Source: Gammaproteobacteria bacterium (GTDB taxonomy: Bacteria > Pseudomonadota > Gammaproteobacteria > Pseudomonadales > Pseudohongiellaceae). From it: a DNA stretch of 44,618 nt. Positions 7,968 to 16,598 of this stretch are shown piece after piece (positions within the stretch are counted from its first letter, which is position 1; each line of letters begins with the position of its first letter). Under the pieces are notes generated by a model. That model was not told where the DNA came from. It was given only the letters and a program-made list of their open reading frames with translations, and made no database searches. The position numbers and the translations under genes are program-made. The DNA is taken from positions 1-44,618 of the forward strand of contig JAFMKB010000015.1 of the NCBI GenBank assembly GCA_017853205.1. Reading direction: 5' to 3'.

Positions 7968-7988
7968 GCGGGTGCAACGCGCACCCGC
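7968..7988 (+). other. Strong intercistronic hairpin between exporter and adaptor genes
   Basis: GCGGGTGC (7968-7975) and GCACCCGC (7981-7988) form a perfect 8-bp GC-rich stem with a 5-base loop, 16 bases after the exporter stop. No T-run follows, so it is unlikely to be an intrinsic terminator. It may block 3' decay and set exporter/adaptor stoichiometry. Confidence 0.7.
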
Positions 7989-8055
7989 GACATGAATTCA
8001 TAAAGACAGCCAGCGGTTTACTAGTAAGCGGCAGGCATTGCGAACGAGAAATCCC

Positions 8056-9543
8056 GTGGACGACGAAAACAAGAACGGCCAAGACAACGAAGCAACTCCC
8101 TCGACGAATAAGCAGCCGCTTGCCCGCGTGCCGGTCACCAAAGTGCCTGCGGATCAGGCCATCAGGCCCTCGGCGGTAGACGATGCGGCGACTGCCAAAG
8201 CAGAGTCGGCGGCCAAGCCCATCTTGCCCACGCGACAGGCGAAACCGCAGGCGGCTGGCGCCGATGATCTTGTCGAAACCAGTATGGAAATTCCCCGTCG
8301 CATCGGACTTACCGTATTCATTCTGGTGTTTGTGGTGTTTGGCGGCTGGGCGGCGCTCGCGCCTTTAGACGGCGCCGCACACGCGCCGGGTCAGGTCACT
8401 GTTAAAACGTATAAGAAAGCCGTGCAGCATTTAGAGGGTGGCTTAGTGAATTCGATCCTCGCGCAGAACGGCGACGTGGTAGAGGCCGGCGAGCCTCTGC
8501 TCGAAATGGACGACACACAGCCGCTGGCGCAGCTCGAGATCGCAAACTCGCAGCTTGTCGCCCTGCAGGCACGCGAAGCGCGTCTCTTAGCTGAGCGCGA
8601 TAAACTCACACAGATTGCCTATCCTGCGAGCCTGGCGAGCGCGAACGCCGCGAAAGAAATCGCCTCTCAGACATCAATATTCGAAGCGCGCAAAGCATCA
8701 CGCGAAGGTAGCATCGAGGTACTAGAGCAGCGCATTGGCCAGCTCGAGTCTAAGCTCGTTGGCTTGGCTGCGTTAAAAGACAGCAAATTAGCACTTGCCG
8801 CCTCGTTTGCCGATGAGCTCGACGACACCCGTGCGCTGCTCGACGAAGGCTTCTCCGACAAAGCGCGCCTGCGTCAGGTTGAACGTAATCTTGCAAGCTA
8901 CCAAGGCGAAGCGGCCGACCTTTCGGCGACGATAGCCTCTACTGAAGTACAGATAGGTGAAACGCGCTTACAAATACTTCAACTAAATCGTGAATTCCAA
9001 AACGAAGTCGTAAACGAGCTTGGTGAAGTACAAACCCGACTCAAAGATGCAGAAGAGCGCACCACGGCGCTGCAAGACATTGTGAGCCGCACTATTGTTC
9101 GTGCGCCCGTCTCAGGCGTAGTTAACGGCATGCAGGTGCACACCGAAGGCGGCGTTATTGGTCCAGGCACAGTCATCGCCGAGATCGTGCCGCTCACCGA
9201 AGAGCTTATTCTCGAGGTGCAGGTCTCGCCTCTCGATATCGACCGCGTCTATGAAGGACAGGAAGCGATGATTCGCTTCTCGAGTTTCGGTAATCGAACA
9301 CCAACGATTTTTGGCACGCTATTGAGCCTGTCCGCCGATGCTATTCAGGATCAGAATACCGGCTTAACCTACTATCTCGCTCGAATTGAGGTCACGCCCG
9401 AGGGCATGGCAGATCTTGGTGATCTCGAATTACTGCCCGGCATGCCAGCCGAAGCGTTTATAGCGACAGGCTCGCGCACGCTGCTTCAGTATTTGTTTAA
9501 GCCTTTCTCCAACGCGATGGCGCGAAGCTTTATCGAAGACTAA
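8056..9543 (+). CDS. HlyD-family type I secretion periplasmic adaptor (membrane fusion protein)
   Basis: A 495-aa adaptor linking the ABC exporter to the outer-membrane channel. It has a single TM near residues 85-105 (TVFILVFVVF), a lipoyl-like half motif (VQHLEGGLV to DGDVVEAGEPLLEMD-type sequence), a long alpha-helical coiled-coil hairpin (about 150-340), the second lipoyl half (VRAPVSGVVNGMQV) and a C-terminal beta domain. The N-terminal cytoplasmic tail of about 80 residues, rich in Ala, Pro, Lys and Asp, is longer than in PrtE/AprE. The start is a GTG at 8056 behind GAGAAA; TTG at 8038 in the same frame is the alternative. The TolC-like gene follows 11 bp downstream. Confidence 0.92.
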   Translation: MDDENKNGQDNEATPSTNKQPLARVPVTKVPADQAIRPSAVDDAATAKAESAAKPILPTRQAKPQAAGADDLVETSMEIPRRIGLTVFILVFVVFGGWAALAPLDGAAHAPGQVTVKTYKKAVQHLEGGLVNSILAQNGDVVEAGEPLLEMDDTQPLAQLEIANSQLVALQAREARLLAERDKLTQIAYPASLASANAAKEIASQTSIFEARKASREGSIEVLEQRIGQLESKLVGLAALKDSKLALAASFADELDDTRALLDEGFSDKARLRQVERNLASYQGEAADLSATIASTEVQIGETRLQILQLNREFQNEVVNELGEVQTRLKDAEERTTALQDIVSRTIVRAPVSGVVNGMQVHTEGGVIGPGTVIAEIVPLTEELILEVQVSPLDIDRVYEGQEAMIRFSSFGNRTPTIFGTLLSLSADAIQDQNTGLTYYLARIEVTPEGMADLGDLELLPGMPAEAFIATGSRTLLQYLFKPFSNAMARSFIED

Positions 9544-9554
9544 GACCGAACAGC

Positions 9555-11057
9555 ATGCTAAACACCGAGCGGAGCGGACGAATCAGCATCGCATCGGACG
9601 CTGGGTCATCAAACAAAAACCGGATAAACATTGTGAGCAGAACTAACCAACAGACCGCCGCTAATCACTTCGCCTTTGCCGCTCATCGCGCGCTTTTTAA
9701 AAAAGTGACTCTGGGCGCAAGCTTGCTAGTTGCACTGTCGGGTATCGCCTCACCGGCGATGGCAGCAGAACTGCCCTCGTTGGGCTCGAGCAATGCGCCG
9801 GTCGTTGGTCAAACGCTGCAGGATTTTTTCAGTGCCGCGCTCGACTTTAGCCCTCGCCTGCGGATCGCCGAAGAGAATCTCAATATCGGCTCAGCAAGGC
9901 GCAGTGCGGCAACGGGGCAGCTACTGCCACAGGTGCGCGCTAACGCGAGTTTATCCGACAATACGCGCAACCAAGCAGGCCAGGAAACAACCTTCGACGG
10001 TAACCGCTATTCTCTGCAGCTCACGCAAGTGCTGTTTAACTGGCAGGCGTTCGCTGCACGCGCACAGGCGGTGCTGCGGGAAGACCAAGCCGAGCAGCTC
10101 TATTACAGCGAGCTCGCCATTCTGCTGACCGATGTCGCAGAAAAGTATTTCGACGCGCTGCAGGCCCGCGACGCACTCGATTCGATTGCGTCTGAATACG
10201 AGGCGGTCAGCAATCAGCTCGAACAAATCGAATCGCTCTATGCGCGCCAACTCGCGCAGATCACAGACCTTTATCAAGCGCAGGCAAGCCTCGCTGCAGT
10301 CGAAGCCCAGCAAATTCAGTTAGAGAGCCGCCTCGACATCCAGCTAGAGGCATTGCGCTCAGTGAGCGGAATCGAGCCAGGCGAACTGTTTCGTCTCGCC
10401 GAAAACGCATCCGTGCCTCCGCTCGAGAACAATCTGCACTATTGGGTCGATCAGGCCGAAAAAAATAATCATTCGATTAGAGCCCAACGGCTAGCGTTCG
10501 AAGCATCGAAGAAAATGGTGTCACAGCGACGCGGTGCTTATATGCCGCAGGTCTCGCTAGTCTTGCAGCGCCAAGACTCGAACGTGGGTTTCGATAACAT
10601 TCCTCTGCAGCGAACAGACAACACCTACATTGGCGTCGATGTGTCGGTGCCAATCTACGCGGGCGGAAGCAACCGCGCGGCGGTACGTGAGGCTAACAGC
10701 CAATCGCTGATCGCCGAAAATGAATTGCGCGGCGTCGAACTCGAAATTGGTGAGACTGTGCGCAGCGCCTATTTGCAGGTACAGGCGAGCGAGAAAATAA
10801 TTGCTGCAGCGCAGAAACTCGTCGAGTCAACTGAGCTTTCTGCGACCGCAATGCAGCGCGGATTCGAGCTTGGCGCCGTAACCAGCGTCGACGTACTCAA
10901 TGCAATTCGCGACCAGTTTGGCGCTCAACGCGATCTGCAGCAGGTGCGTTACGAACACGTTAAGTTTTTACTCTTACTCAAGCGTGAAGCCGGATTGCTC
11001 ACGGCCGATGATCTCATCGAGGTAAGCACGTGGCTTGAACCTTCTTCTGGCCGCTAA
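9555..11057 (+). CDS. TolC-family outer-membrane channel protein
   Basis: A 500-aa outer-membrane efflux protein of the TolC/PrtF type. A long N-terminal region precedes a signal peptide (KKVTLGASLLVALSGIASPAMA, about residues 49-72), so true translation may begin later, for example at the GTG near 9632. The mature part has two TolC repeats of long amphipathic helices and strand pairs, including QLTQVLFNWQ and the mirrored DVSVPIYAGGS, which mark the barrel strands. It completes the tripartite T1SS with the two preceding genes. The next gene overlaps or abuts its end. Confidence 0.92.
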   Translation: MLNTERSGRISIASDAGSSNKNRINIVSRTNQQTAANHFAFAAHRALFKKVTLGASLLVALSGIASPAMAAELPSLGSSNAPVVGQTLQDFFSAALDFSPRLRIAEENLNIGSARRSAATGQLLPQVRANASLSDNTRNQAGQETTFDGNRYSLQLTQVLFNWQAFAARAQAVLREDQAEQLYYSELAILLTDVAEKYFDALQARDALDSIASEYEAVSNQLEQIESLYARQLAQITDLYQAQASLAAVEAQQIQLESRLDIQLEALRSVSGIEPGELFRLAENASVPPLENNLHYWVDQAEKNNHSIRAQRLAFEASKKMVSQRRGAYMPQVSLVLQRQDSNVGFDNIPLQRTDNTYIGVDVSVPIYAGGSNRAAVREANSQSLIAENELRGVELEIGETVRSAYLQVQASEKIIAAAQKLVESTELSATAMQRGFELGAVTSVDVLNAIRDQFGAQRDLQQVRYEHVKFLLLLKREAGLLTADDLIEVSTWLEPSSGR

Positions 11058-11067
11058 CCAAGTCTCT

Positions 11068-11652
11068 ATGTCTAAAAGCTACGACAAACTACAGCGAATA
11101 ACGAGCATCTACTCAGACGTCGAGGACCGGTTTCGGATTACCGGCGAGGTAAGCGCCGAGTCCACGCGCTGCCTTTGGTTTACTCAACGTTTATTACTGC
11201 GGTTAGTCCCGCATATTCTCGACTGGCTGAATGAAATTGCTCGCGCCGAAGGCAAAGGCGATCTCGGTCAGGCTGAGCTCATGCAAGATTTCGCTCAGCA
11301 GGCAGCGAAGGCGCGGCTTGAGCCTCAGGAAGCGGTTCCGGTGCCAGCGATGCCTAGCCCAAATGCAGCAATCGAGACAACGCCGGGTTCGGTCACTGCC
11401 AGCCAACGAGAGGCTATTTGGCTGGTGAAGGAAGTTGATATCAGCAAATCCACCAACGGTATTCTGACACTCACGTTCAAACACGAAAGCGCGAACGGCG
11501 TGCAGTTGTCGATGGCGCCAATCGAACTGCGTCAGTGGTTAATCATCCTTCATAGCCAATGGCTTCAGGCTGGGTGGCCAGCAGCGATCTGGCCAGAGTG
11601 GGTCGATACCTCACCTAAGGCAAGCGATCAGCCAGTTAAGGAGCTGCACTAA
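11068..11652 (+). CDS. Uncharacterised protein, last gene of the T1SS operon
   Basis: I do not recognise this 194-aa protein. It has no signal peptide or TM segment and looks cytoplasmic. An N-terminal helical part (residues 1-80) includes WFTQRLLLRLVPHILDWL, a Pro/Ala-rich linker covers about 85-115, and a C-terminal alpha/beta part (115-180) has VKEVDISK, LTLTFKH and LRQWLIILHSQWLQAGW. The start MSKSYDKL at 11068 is preferred over an in-frame ATG at 11035 that overlaps the TolC gene by 23 bases. Its position argues for a role in secretion, such as substrate handling or regulation, but this is only context. Confidence 0.65.
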   Translation: MSKSYDKLQRITSIYSDVEDRFRITGEVSAESTRCLWFTQRLLLRLVPHILDWLNEIARAEGKGDLGQAELMQDFAQQAAKARLEPQEAVPVPAMPSPNAAIETTPGSVTASQREAIWLVKEVDISKSTNGILTLTFKHESANGVQLSMAPIELRQWLIILHSQWLQAGWPAAIWPEWVDTSPKASDQPVKELH

Positions 11653-11722
11653 GCGCATTAACTGCGCGTCGAGCGTCTGCGATAAGCGGGGCGTTACTCA
11701 TCGCTGAAGCAAAAATGGTCGC

Positions 11723-12445
11723 TTAAAAATATAACGCGACAATCTCGCTCATTACCTCATGCAGCGTTTTGCTGCGCTGGGCGTCGCTATAGGTATAAAA
11801 CCCCTCGCAGTGGCTAACCTCGGGCGGCATGGTGAACGTGCGTCCTTTGTCGAGCGACAGCACCAACTCTTCGTAATTATTTTCAGTATTTTGACTGTTA
11901 TAACAGGTCATCACGCGCGCCTTCTCGTTGATTACCGCAGTCGTATCGATCATCGTATTGATCGGATTTTGATTGCCGATCTCGTAGGACATCGCAGTCA
12001 CCCGAAGTGCAGGCGAGTGTTGTAACGCCTGCCAGACTAGCGCCGCAGCGGCGCGGTGATCGGGGTGTGCCTCTAACGGCGCAGGGAAGAAAACCGTTTT
12101 CGGAGAAATTTTCGCAATTTCTGCTGCGGTCTTCGTGACCAGCGCGGGGGTTGCTGCAAGCCCGCGATCGGGTTCGTCCCAGCATTGGAGACTCGCCAAT
12201 CCGAGCTCCTTTGCCGCCTGCCTTACCTCGTTACGCCGAATGGCGACGAGATCGTCGCGATCACCACCTAATGCGCCGTCGGTTAGAACAATCACATGCG
12301 CCTCGATTCCCTCATCACGCGCGCGGAGTAGCGTGCCGCCCATGCCATAGGTCTCGTCGTCTGCGTGCGGCGCGAAAACTAGCCAAGGCCCCGCCGGCAA
12401 GTCGCTGAGCGAGTAAGGAAGGAGCATGTGTTCGGGATTGAGCAT
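11723..12445 (-). CDS. PIG-L/LmbE family N-deacetylase
   Basis: A 240-aa zinc-dependent deacetylase of the PIG-L/LmbE fold. The metal motif HADDE follows the first strand (WLVFAPHADDE) and the third metal His is in the AHPDHRAA segment. Known members remove N-acetyl groups from GlcNAc-containing glycans or small conjugates. The start at 12445 is chosen to include all family sequence; ATGs at 12511 and 12427 are in frame. It is divergent from the glycan ABC exporter genes, suggesting that its substrate is an exported polysaccharide or a precursor. The substrate cannot be told from sequence. Confidence 0.85.
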   Translation of the reverse strand: MLNPEHMLLPYSLSDLPAGPWLVFAPHADDETYGMGGTLLRARDEGIEAHVIVLTDGALGGDRDDLVAIRRNEVRQAAKELGLASLQCWDEPDRGLAATPALVTKTAAEIAKISPKTVFFPAPLEAHPDHRAAAALVWQALQHSPALRVTAMSYEIGNQNPINTMIDTTAVINEKARVMTCYNSQNTENNYEELVLSLDKGRTFTMPPEVSHCEGFYTYSDAQRSKTLHEVMSEIVALYF

Positions 12446-12575
12446 GGCTAGTGGTCTCGATGATTGGCGATGCGTTGTTTCGGATCTTTTTGGCTGCGTG
12501 TTAGTGTACAATCATGTCGCGGTTGAGGCTAAGGTTTCGCCGTCTTCGCTTGCTGTTGAATTTGTTGGATCGCCG
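12446..12575. promoter_or_regulatory. Divergent promoter region, deacetylase / wzm
   Basis: A 130-bp gap that must hold both promoters. On the plus strand TGTACAAT (TACAAT at 12507-12512) is a plausible -10 with no good -35 at 17 bp. I see no operator. Confidence 0.3.
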
Positions 12576-13382
12576 ATGTCGCTCGCCTTACTTCGTGATT
12601 GGATTGCTACCCCACTGTCAGACCGCCGCTTGGTGAGCAATTTCGCGCGGCAAGAATTCTACGCGCAGTTCACTGCGTCGATGGGCGGCTTTCTCTGGCT
12701 TATCCTTACCCCCATCGCCAATATTTCGATTTACGCGTTTGTCTTCAGCTATATTTTTAAGGTACGCGCCGCCGAAGGATTCGGCGAAACCGCATTCGTT
12801 CTTTTTATGATGATAGGCTATCTGCCTTGGTTCGCGTTTGCAGACGCAATGGGGCGATCGACGTCGCTGCTGCTCGAAAAGGCGCCACTAATCACGAAAG
12901 TGAAATTCCCGGTGCAGGTGATTCCCGTTGTCGGCTCGCTCGTGCCCTATCTTACCCATGCTATCGGCTTTGCGCTGCTGCTGTTGTATCTAGCGACCCA
13001 AGGCTATGTCAATTCGCTTTGGCTATTGCTGCCGGTTATCTTTTTTCTACAACTGCTATTTACTGCCGGACTCGTTGCTATTTTGTCATCGCTAAGCGTT
13101 TTTCTTCGCGACCTTCAGCAGTTAGTCGCGCTTGCTATTAATGTCTGGTTTTTTCTCACTCCGATAATTTATCCACTCTCAATGATTCAGAGCGAATCGG
13201 TTAAGCACTTTTTCTTATTCAACCCGATGCACAGCTTTGTTAATCTCTACCGCGAGATCGTGCTACGCGGCGAACTTCCTGTGATCAACTTGCAGATAGT
13301 CATTGTCGTCTCGCTTGTTAGTTATCTTTTTGGCGGCTGGCTTTTTATGCGCATTAAACATGCCTTCGGCGACGTGTTGTAA
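12576..13382 (+). CDS. wzm: Polysaccharide ABC exporter, ABC-2 permease (Wzm-like)
   Basis: A 268-aa permease with six TM segments, of the Wzm/KpsM/TagG group that moves undecaprenyl-linked glycans or teichoic-acid-like polymers across the inner membrane. The sequence RRLVSNFARQEFYAQF leads into the first TM, and the PLWxY-like loop and NPMHSFVNLYREIVL before the last TMs are typical. The start MSLALLRDW at 12576 gives normal family length; the frame stays open upstream to 12426 but that part reads into the divergent gene's territory. The ATPase gene follows after 17 bases. Confidence 0.87.
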   Translation: MSLALLRDWIATPLSDRRLVSNFARQEFYAQFTASMGGFLWLILTPIANISIYAFVFSYIFKVRAAEGFGETAFVLFMMIGYLPWFAFADAMGRSTSLLLEKAPLITKVKFPVQVIPVVGSLVPYLTHAIGFALLLLYLATQGYVNSLWLLLPVIFFLQLLFTAGLVAILSSLSVFLRDLQQLVALAINVWFFLTPIIYPLSMIQSESVKHFFLFNPMHSFVNLYREIVLRGELPVINLQIVIVVSLVSYLFGGWLFMRIKHAFGDVL

Positions 13383-13399
13383 CATTCGAGGATTTACGC

Positions 13400-14638
13400 G
13401 TGATACATACTCCCCCTCGAATTATCGTCGAGAACATCAATAAAGATTTTAAGATCTATGAGCGACCGCAGGATCGCCTGGCCGAGATTATTCTGCGGCG
13501 CCCAAAGCACAAGCTTTACCATGTGCTGCGTGATATCTCTTTCGCTGTCCCCGACGGGCAGAGCGTCGGCATTATAGGGGACAACGGCGCGGGTAAATCG
13601 ACACTGCTGAAACTTTTGGTAGGGACGCTGCAACCCACGAGCGGCAGTATTCGCACCCACGGACAGGTTGCGGCATTACTCGAGCTTGGTGCGGGCTTTC
13701 ATCCGGAGTTTACAGGCCGCCGCAATATCTACCTCAACGCGTCTTTGCTCGGCGTTCCCGATGATGACATCGCGGCGCTTGAACGTGACATCATCGACTT
13801 TTCCGAACTAGGCGACTTTATCGATAGACCCGTGAAAACGTATTCCTCGGGGATGTATGTTCGACTCGCCTTTTCGATCGCCACCATGGTTCGCCCCGAT
13901 ATTCTGGTTATCGACGAAGCCCTTTCCGTTGGCGATCTCGCTTTTCAGAAAAAATGCGTGCAGCGCATGAATGACTTTCGCCAGCAGAATAAAACGATGG
14001 CGTTCTGCAGCCACTCGATGTTTCACGTCCAGGAGCTCTGCGATATTGCGATCTGGATCGAAAAAGGCGAGATCCGAGAAATGGGCGATAGCCACAAGGT
14101 GGTGGGCAACTACGAAGATTTTTGCAACAACAAAAAATCCTACACCTCAGTGGTTGAAGACTTGCCCCCTAATTCGACAGCAGCGGCAAATGGGTCTGGA
14201 GAAGGTCAGGAGTCTTTACTTCAAGACTGCAAAATCAATTCGCTGTCAGTACGTAACACACGCGGCGAGGAAATCACTTCGATTGATGCGCTCAGCGATG
14301 TCGTTCTCGAAATGGAAGTTGAGGTGCTTAACGACGACATGGAAGGCCACTTCGGCTTTGCCTTTATGCGCTCGGCAGAAGAACCTATTGCCTCGTTTCT
14401 GACAACCAATGCCGACGGCGTCGAGCCGCGTCGCTACACGCGCGGCGAGGTGTTCAAAGTCCGGCTCGTGGTCGAGAAGGTCGCTATGCGGGTCGGCGAC
14501 TTTTACGTGCTTGGTGGGCTCGCCGATAAGAGTGGCCTGCTGTGGTACGAAACAAAGTTCAGCAAGCAACTTAGTATGAGCGCCAATAAAGGAGTAGGGC
14601 CGATAACTATGCAGGCGACGTGGACCCTGGACGCTTAG
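13400..14638 (+). CDS. wzt: Polysaccharide ABC exporter ATPase with C-terminal Wzt-type domain
   Basis: A 412-aa ATPase. The nucleotide-binding domain covers about 1-245: Walker A GDNGAGKS, signature TYSSGMYVRLAFSIA and Walker B ILVIDEALSVGD. The C-terminal 150 residues form a beta-sandwich as in Wzt proteins that recognise the modified end of O-antigen before export (known for E. coli O8/O9a Wzt). It starts with GTG at 13400 behind GAGGATT. It pairs with the permease upstream. No glycosyltransferase genes are in the window, so the glycan is unknown. Its TAG stop (14636-14638) overlaps the stop of convergent gspK. Confidence 0.88.
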   Translation: MIHTPPRIIVENINKDFKIYERPQDRLAEIILRRPKHKLYHVLRDISFAVPDGQSVGIIGDNGAGKSTLLKLLVGTLQPTSGSIRTHGQVAALLELGAGFHPEFTGRRNIYLNASLLGVPDDDIAALERDIIDFSELGDFIDRPVKTYSSGMYVRLAFSIATMVRPDILVIDEALSVGDLAFQKKCVQRMNDFRQQNKTMAFCSHSMFHVQELCDIAIWIEKGEIREMGDSHKVVGNYEDFCNNKKSYTSVVEDLPPNSTAAANGSGEGQESLLQDCKINSLSVRNTRGEEITSIDALSDVVLEMEVEVLNDDMEGHFGFAFMRSAEEPIASFLTTNADGVEPRRYTRGEVFKVRLVVEKVAMRVGDFYVLGGLADKSGLLWYETKFSKQLSMSANKGVGPITMQATWTLDA

Positions 14639-15870
14639 AATTTCGGCAGCGTCGCGTAGGGGTTGATCTGATAGACACGCGGAGGCGAGTCGCCGCCGGT
14701 AAACTCGACCACCGCACTCAATGCCTGCCGTCCTATCCCCGGCGCAATTTCCCAAGGATCCTCTGCTCTGAGCAGCGCGGCGTTTTGGGCGAGCGACTCG
14801 GCATTAGATTGACTGCTCGCCTCGGTGCCGTCGCCCACGCGTGACTCATTCATCAGCGGCACCTTGCGTGGATAGTTTGCGGGGTCAAACGCGAAGGCGT
14901 CCCGCTGCCGGTCTCGCGCGTTGGTCAAGTTAACCAAATTATCCGGCTCCTCCGACTGCGGATCTGGCTCCGGTCTTCGGTACACATAAAGCGTGTAAAA
15001 ATCACTTGTCTCGTTGCTTAGCCAAGGCGAGAGTTCGGTTAAGTTCTCGAACGGAATAACCTCGCCGATTTCGCCGCGATTGCTAAATGAATCAATCGTG
15101 CGTACTGCGAGTAAATCGTCAATTAGTGCAGGCGTAAGACCTGGCAATAAGCTCAAAGCCTCACGCGTGGCAACATTAATGTTAAGTTGCCGATTGTTTC
15201 CGTATATCGTGAACGCAGATTCCAAATCGACGCCCTCAAATAGCTCGGCAAAGCCACGAACATGTAAAAGCTCGTTAACGCTGTCGAGCTCAGGGTTGTT
15301 TCGTGGCAGGTAAGGCGGGTCGAGCGCCTCGTAGTAGTCTCTCTCTGCGCCGTTTATCCCTTCGAGATCGTTAAGGTCGGTCCAGTCGGTCCACGCGGCA
15401 AGAAGGTTTTGTACTTCTTCGGGATCTGCTTCTTCGCCGGTTATATCTTGTAGGCGTTTTTCGATAAGTAGTTGCATGCTCGCCCGCGGTATCCGATTGA
15501 GATTTATCATGCCGCTGTGATTGATTATTCGCACAACCATATCATCGGGAGTCGGATAGCTCAGTCGCAGTGGGCGGCCATCGAAGCGTAGCGAACGGTC
15601 TAGTATCGCACCTTCGCTATCGGTTTCTATCGGCGCGTCTATTGGCGGTGACATACGCTCGAGGAGAATTTCCATCTCGGCGCTGTGCAGCGCACTCATC
15701 ATTTGCGTGTAATCATCGGCGGCCAGTTGATTGTTAAAGGCGGTGCGCGCCGAGAGCCGCACTTTGCTTGCCATAGCGGTAACAAGGATGGTCAGCAAAA
15801 CCGCCGTCCACATAACGATAAGCAGAACCGAGCCTCGCTGTTGTACAGGCTTCGCCGATAGCCGACTCAT
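14635..15870 (-). CDS. gspK: Type II secretion minor pseudopilin GspK
   Basis: A 411-aa minor pseudopilin, the largest of the family, placed at the tip of the pseudopilus with GspI and GspJ. The N-terminus QQRG/SVLLIVMW fits prepilin peptidase cleavage after Gly; absence of the Glu at +5 is normal for GspK. A large periplasmic domain follows, including helix-hairpin-like SAM-type segments (INLNRIP, INVATREALSLLPGL). The ATG overlaps the gspJ stop as ATGA. Last gene of the operon. Confidence 0.93.
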   Translation of the reverse strand: MSRLSAKPVQQRGSVLLIVMWTAVLLTILVTAMASKVRLSARTAFNNQLAADDYTQMMSALHSAEMEILLERMSPPIDAPIETDSEGAILDRSLRFDGRPLRLSYPTPDDMVVRIINHSGMINLNRIPRASMQLLIEKRLQDITGEEADPEEVQNLLAAWTDWTDLNDLEGINGAERDYYEALDPPYLPRNNPELDSVNELLHVRGFAELFEGVDLESAFTIYGNNRQLNINVATREALSLLPGLTPALIDDLLAVRTIDSFSNRGEIGEVIPFENLTELSPWLSNETSDFYTLYVYRRPEPDPQSEEPDNLVNLTNARDRQRDAFAFDPANYPRKVPLMNESRVGDGTEASSQSNAESLAQNAALLRAEDPWEIAPGIGRQALSAVVEFTGGDSPPRVYQINPYATLPKF

Positions 15871-16598
15871 TGCCCTAACCCCGCGCCGAGAGAAAGAGGC
15901 ATGATGCTGCGATGCCGCCAGGCTTTTATTGGCGCGACGATTTCGTAGTCGCTGCGCTCAGGCTCTGTGGCGCGGAATAAAATCCGCACCGCAAGCGGGA
16001 GGCCCGCCTGCTGGCTGCCGAACCATTCGTCTGTCCACTCGCGAGTTAGCGCATTCGGCTCTCGAAGGTAGCTAATCTCGAGGTCGTAGCCTGGTAGAAG
16101 CAATCTTGCCTCTGCTGCATCGAGCCTCGCACTCGGATTATCGCTGAAGGCGGGCGCGATTTGCACGCCGACACCCTCGCCCGAAATCACGTCTAAAGAC
16201 CATGCCGTGAGACCAGGCGAGCGCTGCGGAGACACTGTGCTTACCCAGCGGAGACGATCGCCTTCGCCTTCAAAATAAACTTCTCTGAGCAATGTCTCAG
16301 TGCTGTTGAAACTGTGCGGAAAAGCGGCGAGTAGGGCGCGTTCTATTTGCAAAATAGCGAGAGATTCATCGAGCGCTGTTTCGAGCCTGTCTGACTCGTC
16401 GTTCCAATCGCGCGCGACGACATACATGCCAGTGCTTAACAACGTCAGAAGCAGCGCAGTAAGAGCGAGCGCGAGTAACACCTCGATTAGGGTGAAGCCC
16501 TGCTGTGAATGAGCGAGTTTGGGACCGGTTTGCTCGAATAGAGTTGTCTGACGACCAGTTGGCGCTGATCCATAAGCAGCGTCGTTAGGCTCTTTCAT
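15867..16598 (-). CDS. gspJ: Type II secretion minor pseudopilin GspJ
   Basis: A 243-aa minor pseudopilin. The prepilin motif SQQG/FTLIEVLLALALTALLL sits about 36 residues from the chosen start, and the globular domain has the GspJ-type pattern of an ERALLAAFP helix followed by strands. The start at 16598 overlaps the gspI stop as ATGA and is preceded by GGTGG. The frame stays open to an ATG at 16631, which would overlap gspI more. Confidence 0.9.
   Translation of the reverse strand: MKEPNDAAYGSAPTGRQTTLFEQTGPKLAHSQQGFTLIEVLLALALTALLLTLLSTGMYVVARDWNDESDRLETALDESLAILQIERALLAAFPHSFNSTETLLREVYFEGEGDRLRWVSTVSPQRSPGLTAWSLDVISGEGVGVQIAPAFSDNPSARLDAAEARLLLPGYDLEISYLREPNALTREWTDEWFGSQQAGLPLAVRILFRATEPERSDYEIVAPIKAWRHRSIMPLSLGAGLGQ

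Noticed and set aside
6233-11652. RTX or adhesin substrate of the T1SS
   Set aside because: No nonapeptide Gly-Asp repeats or very large frame occur anywhere in the window, so no substrate is called.
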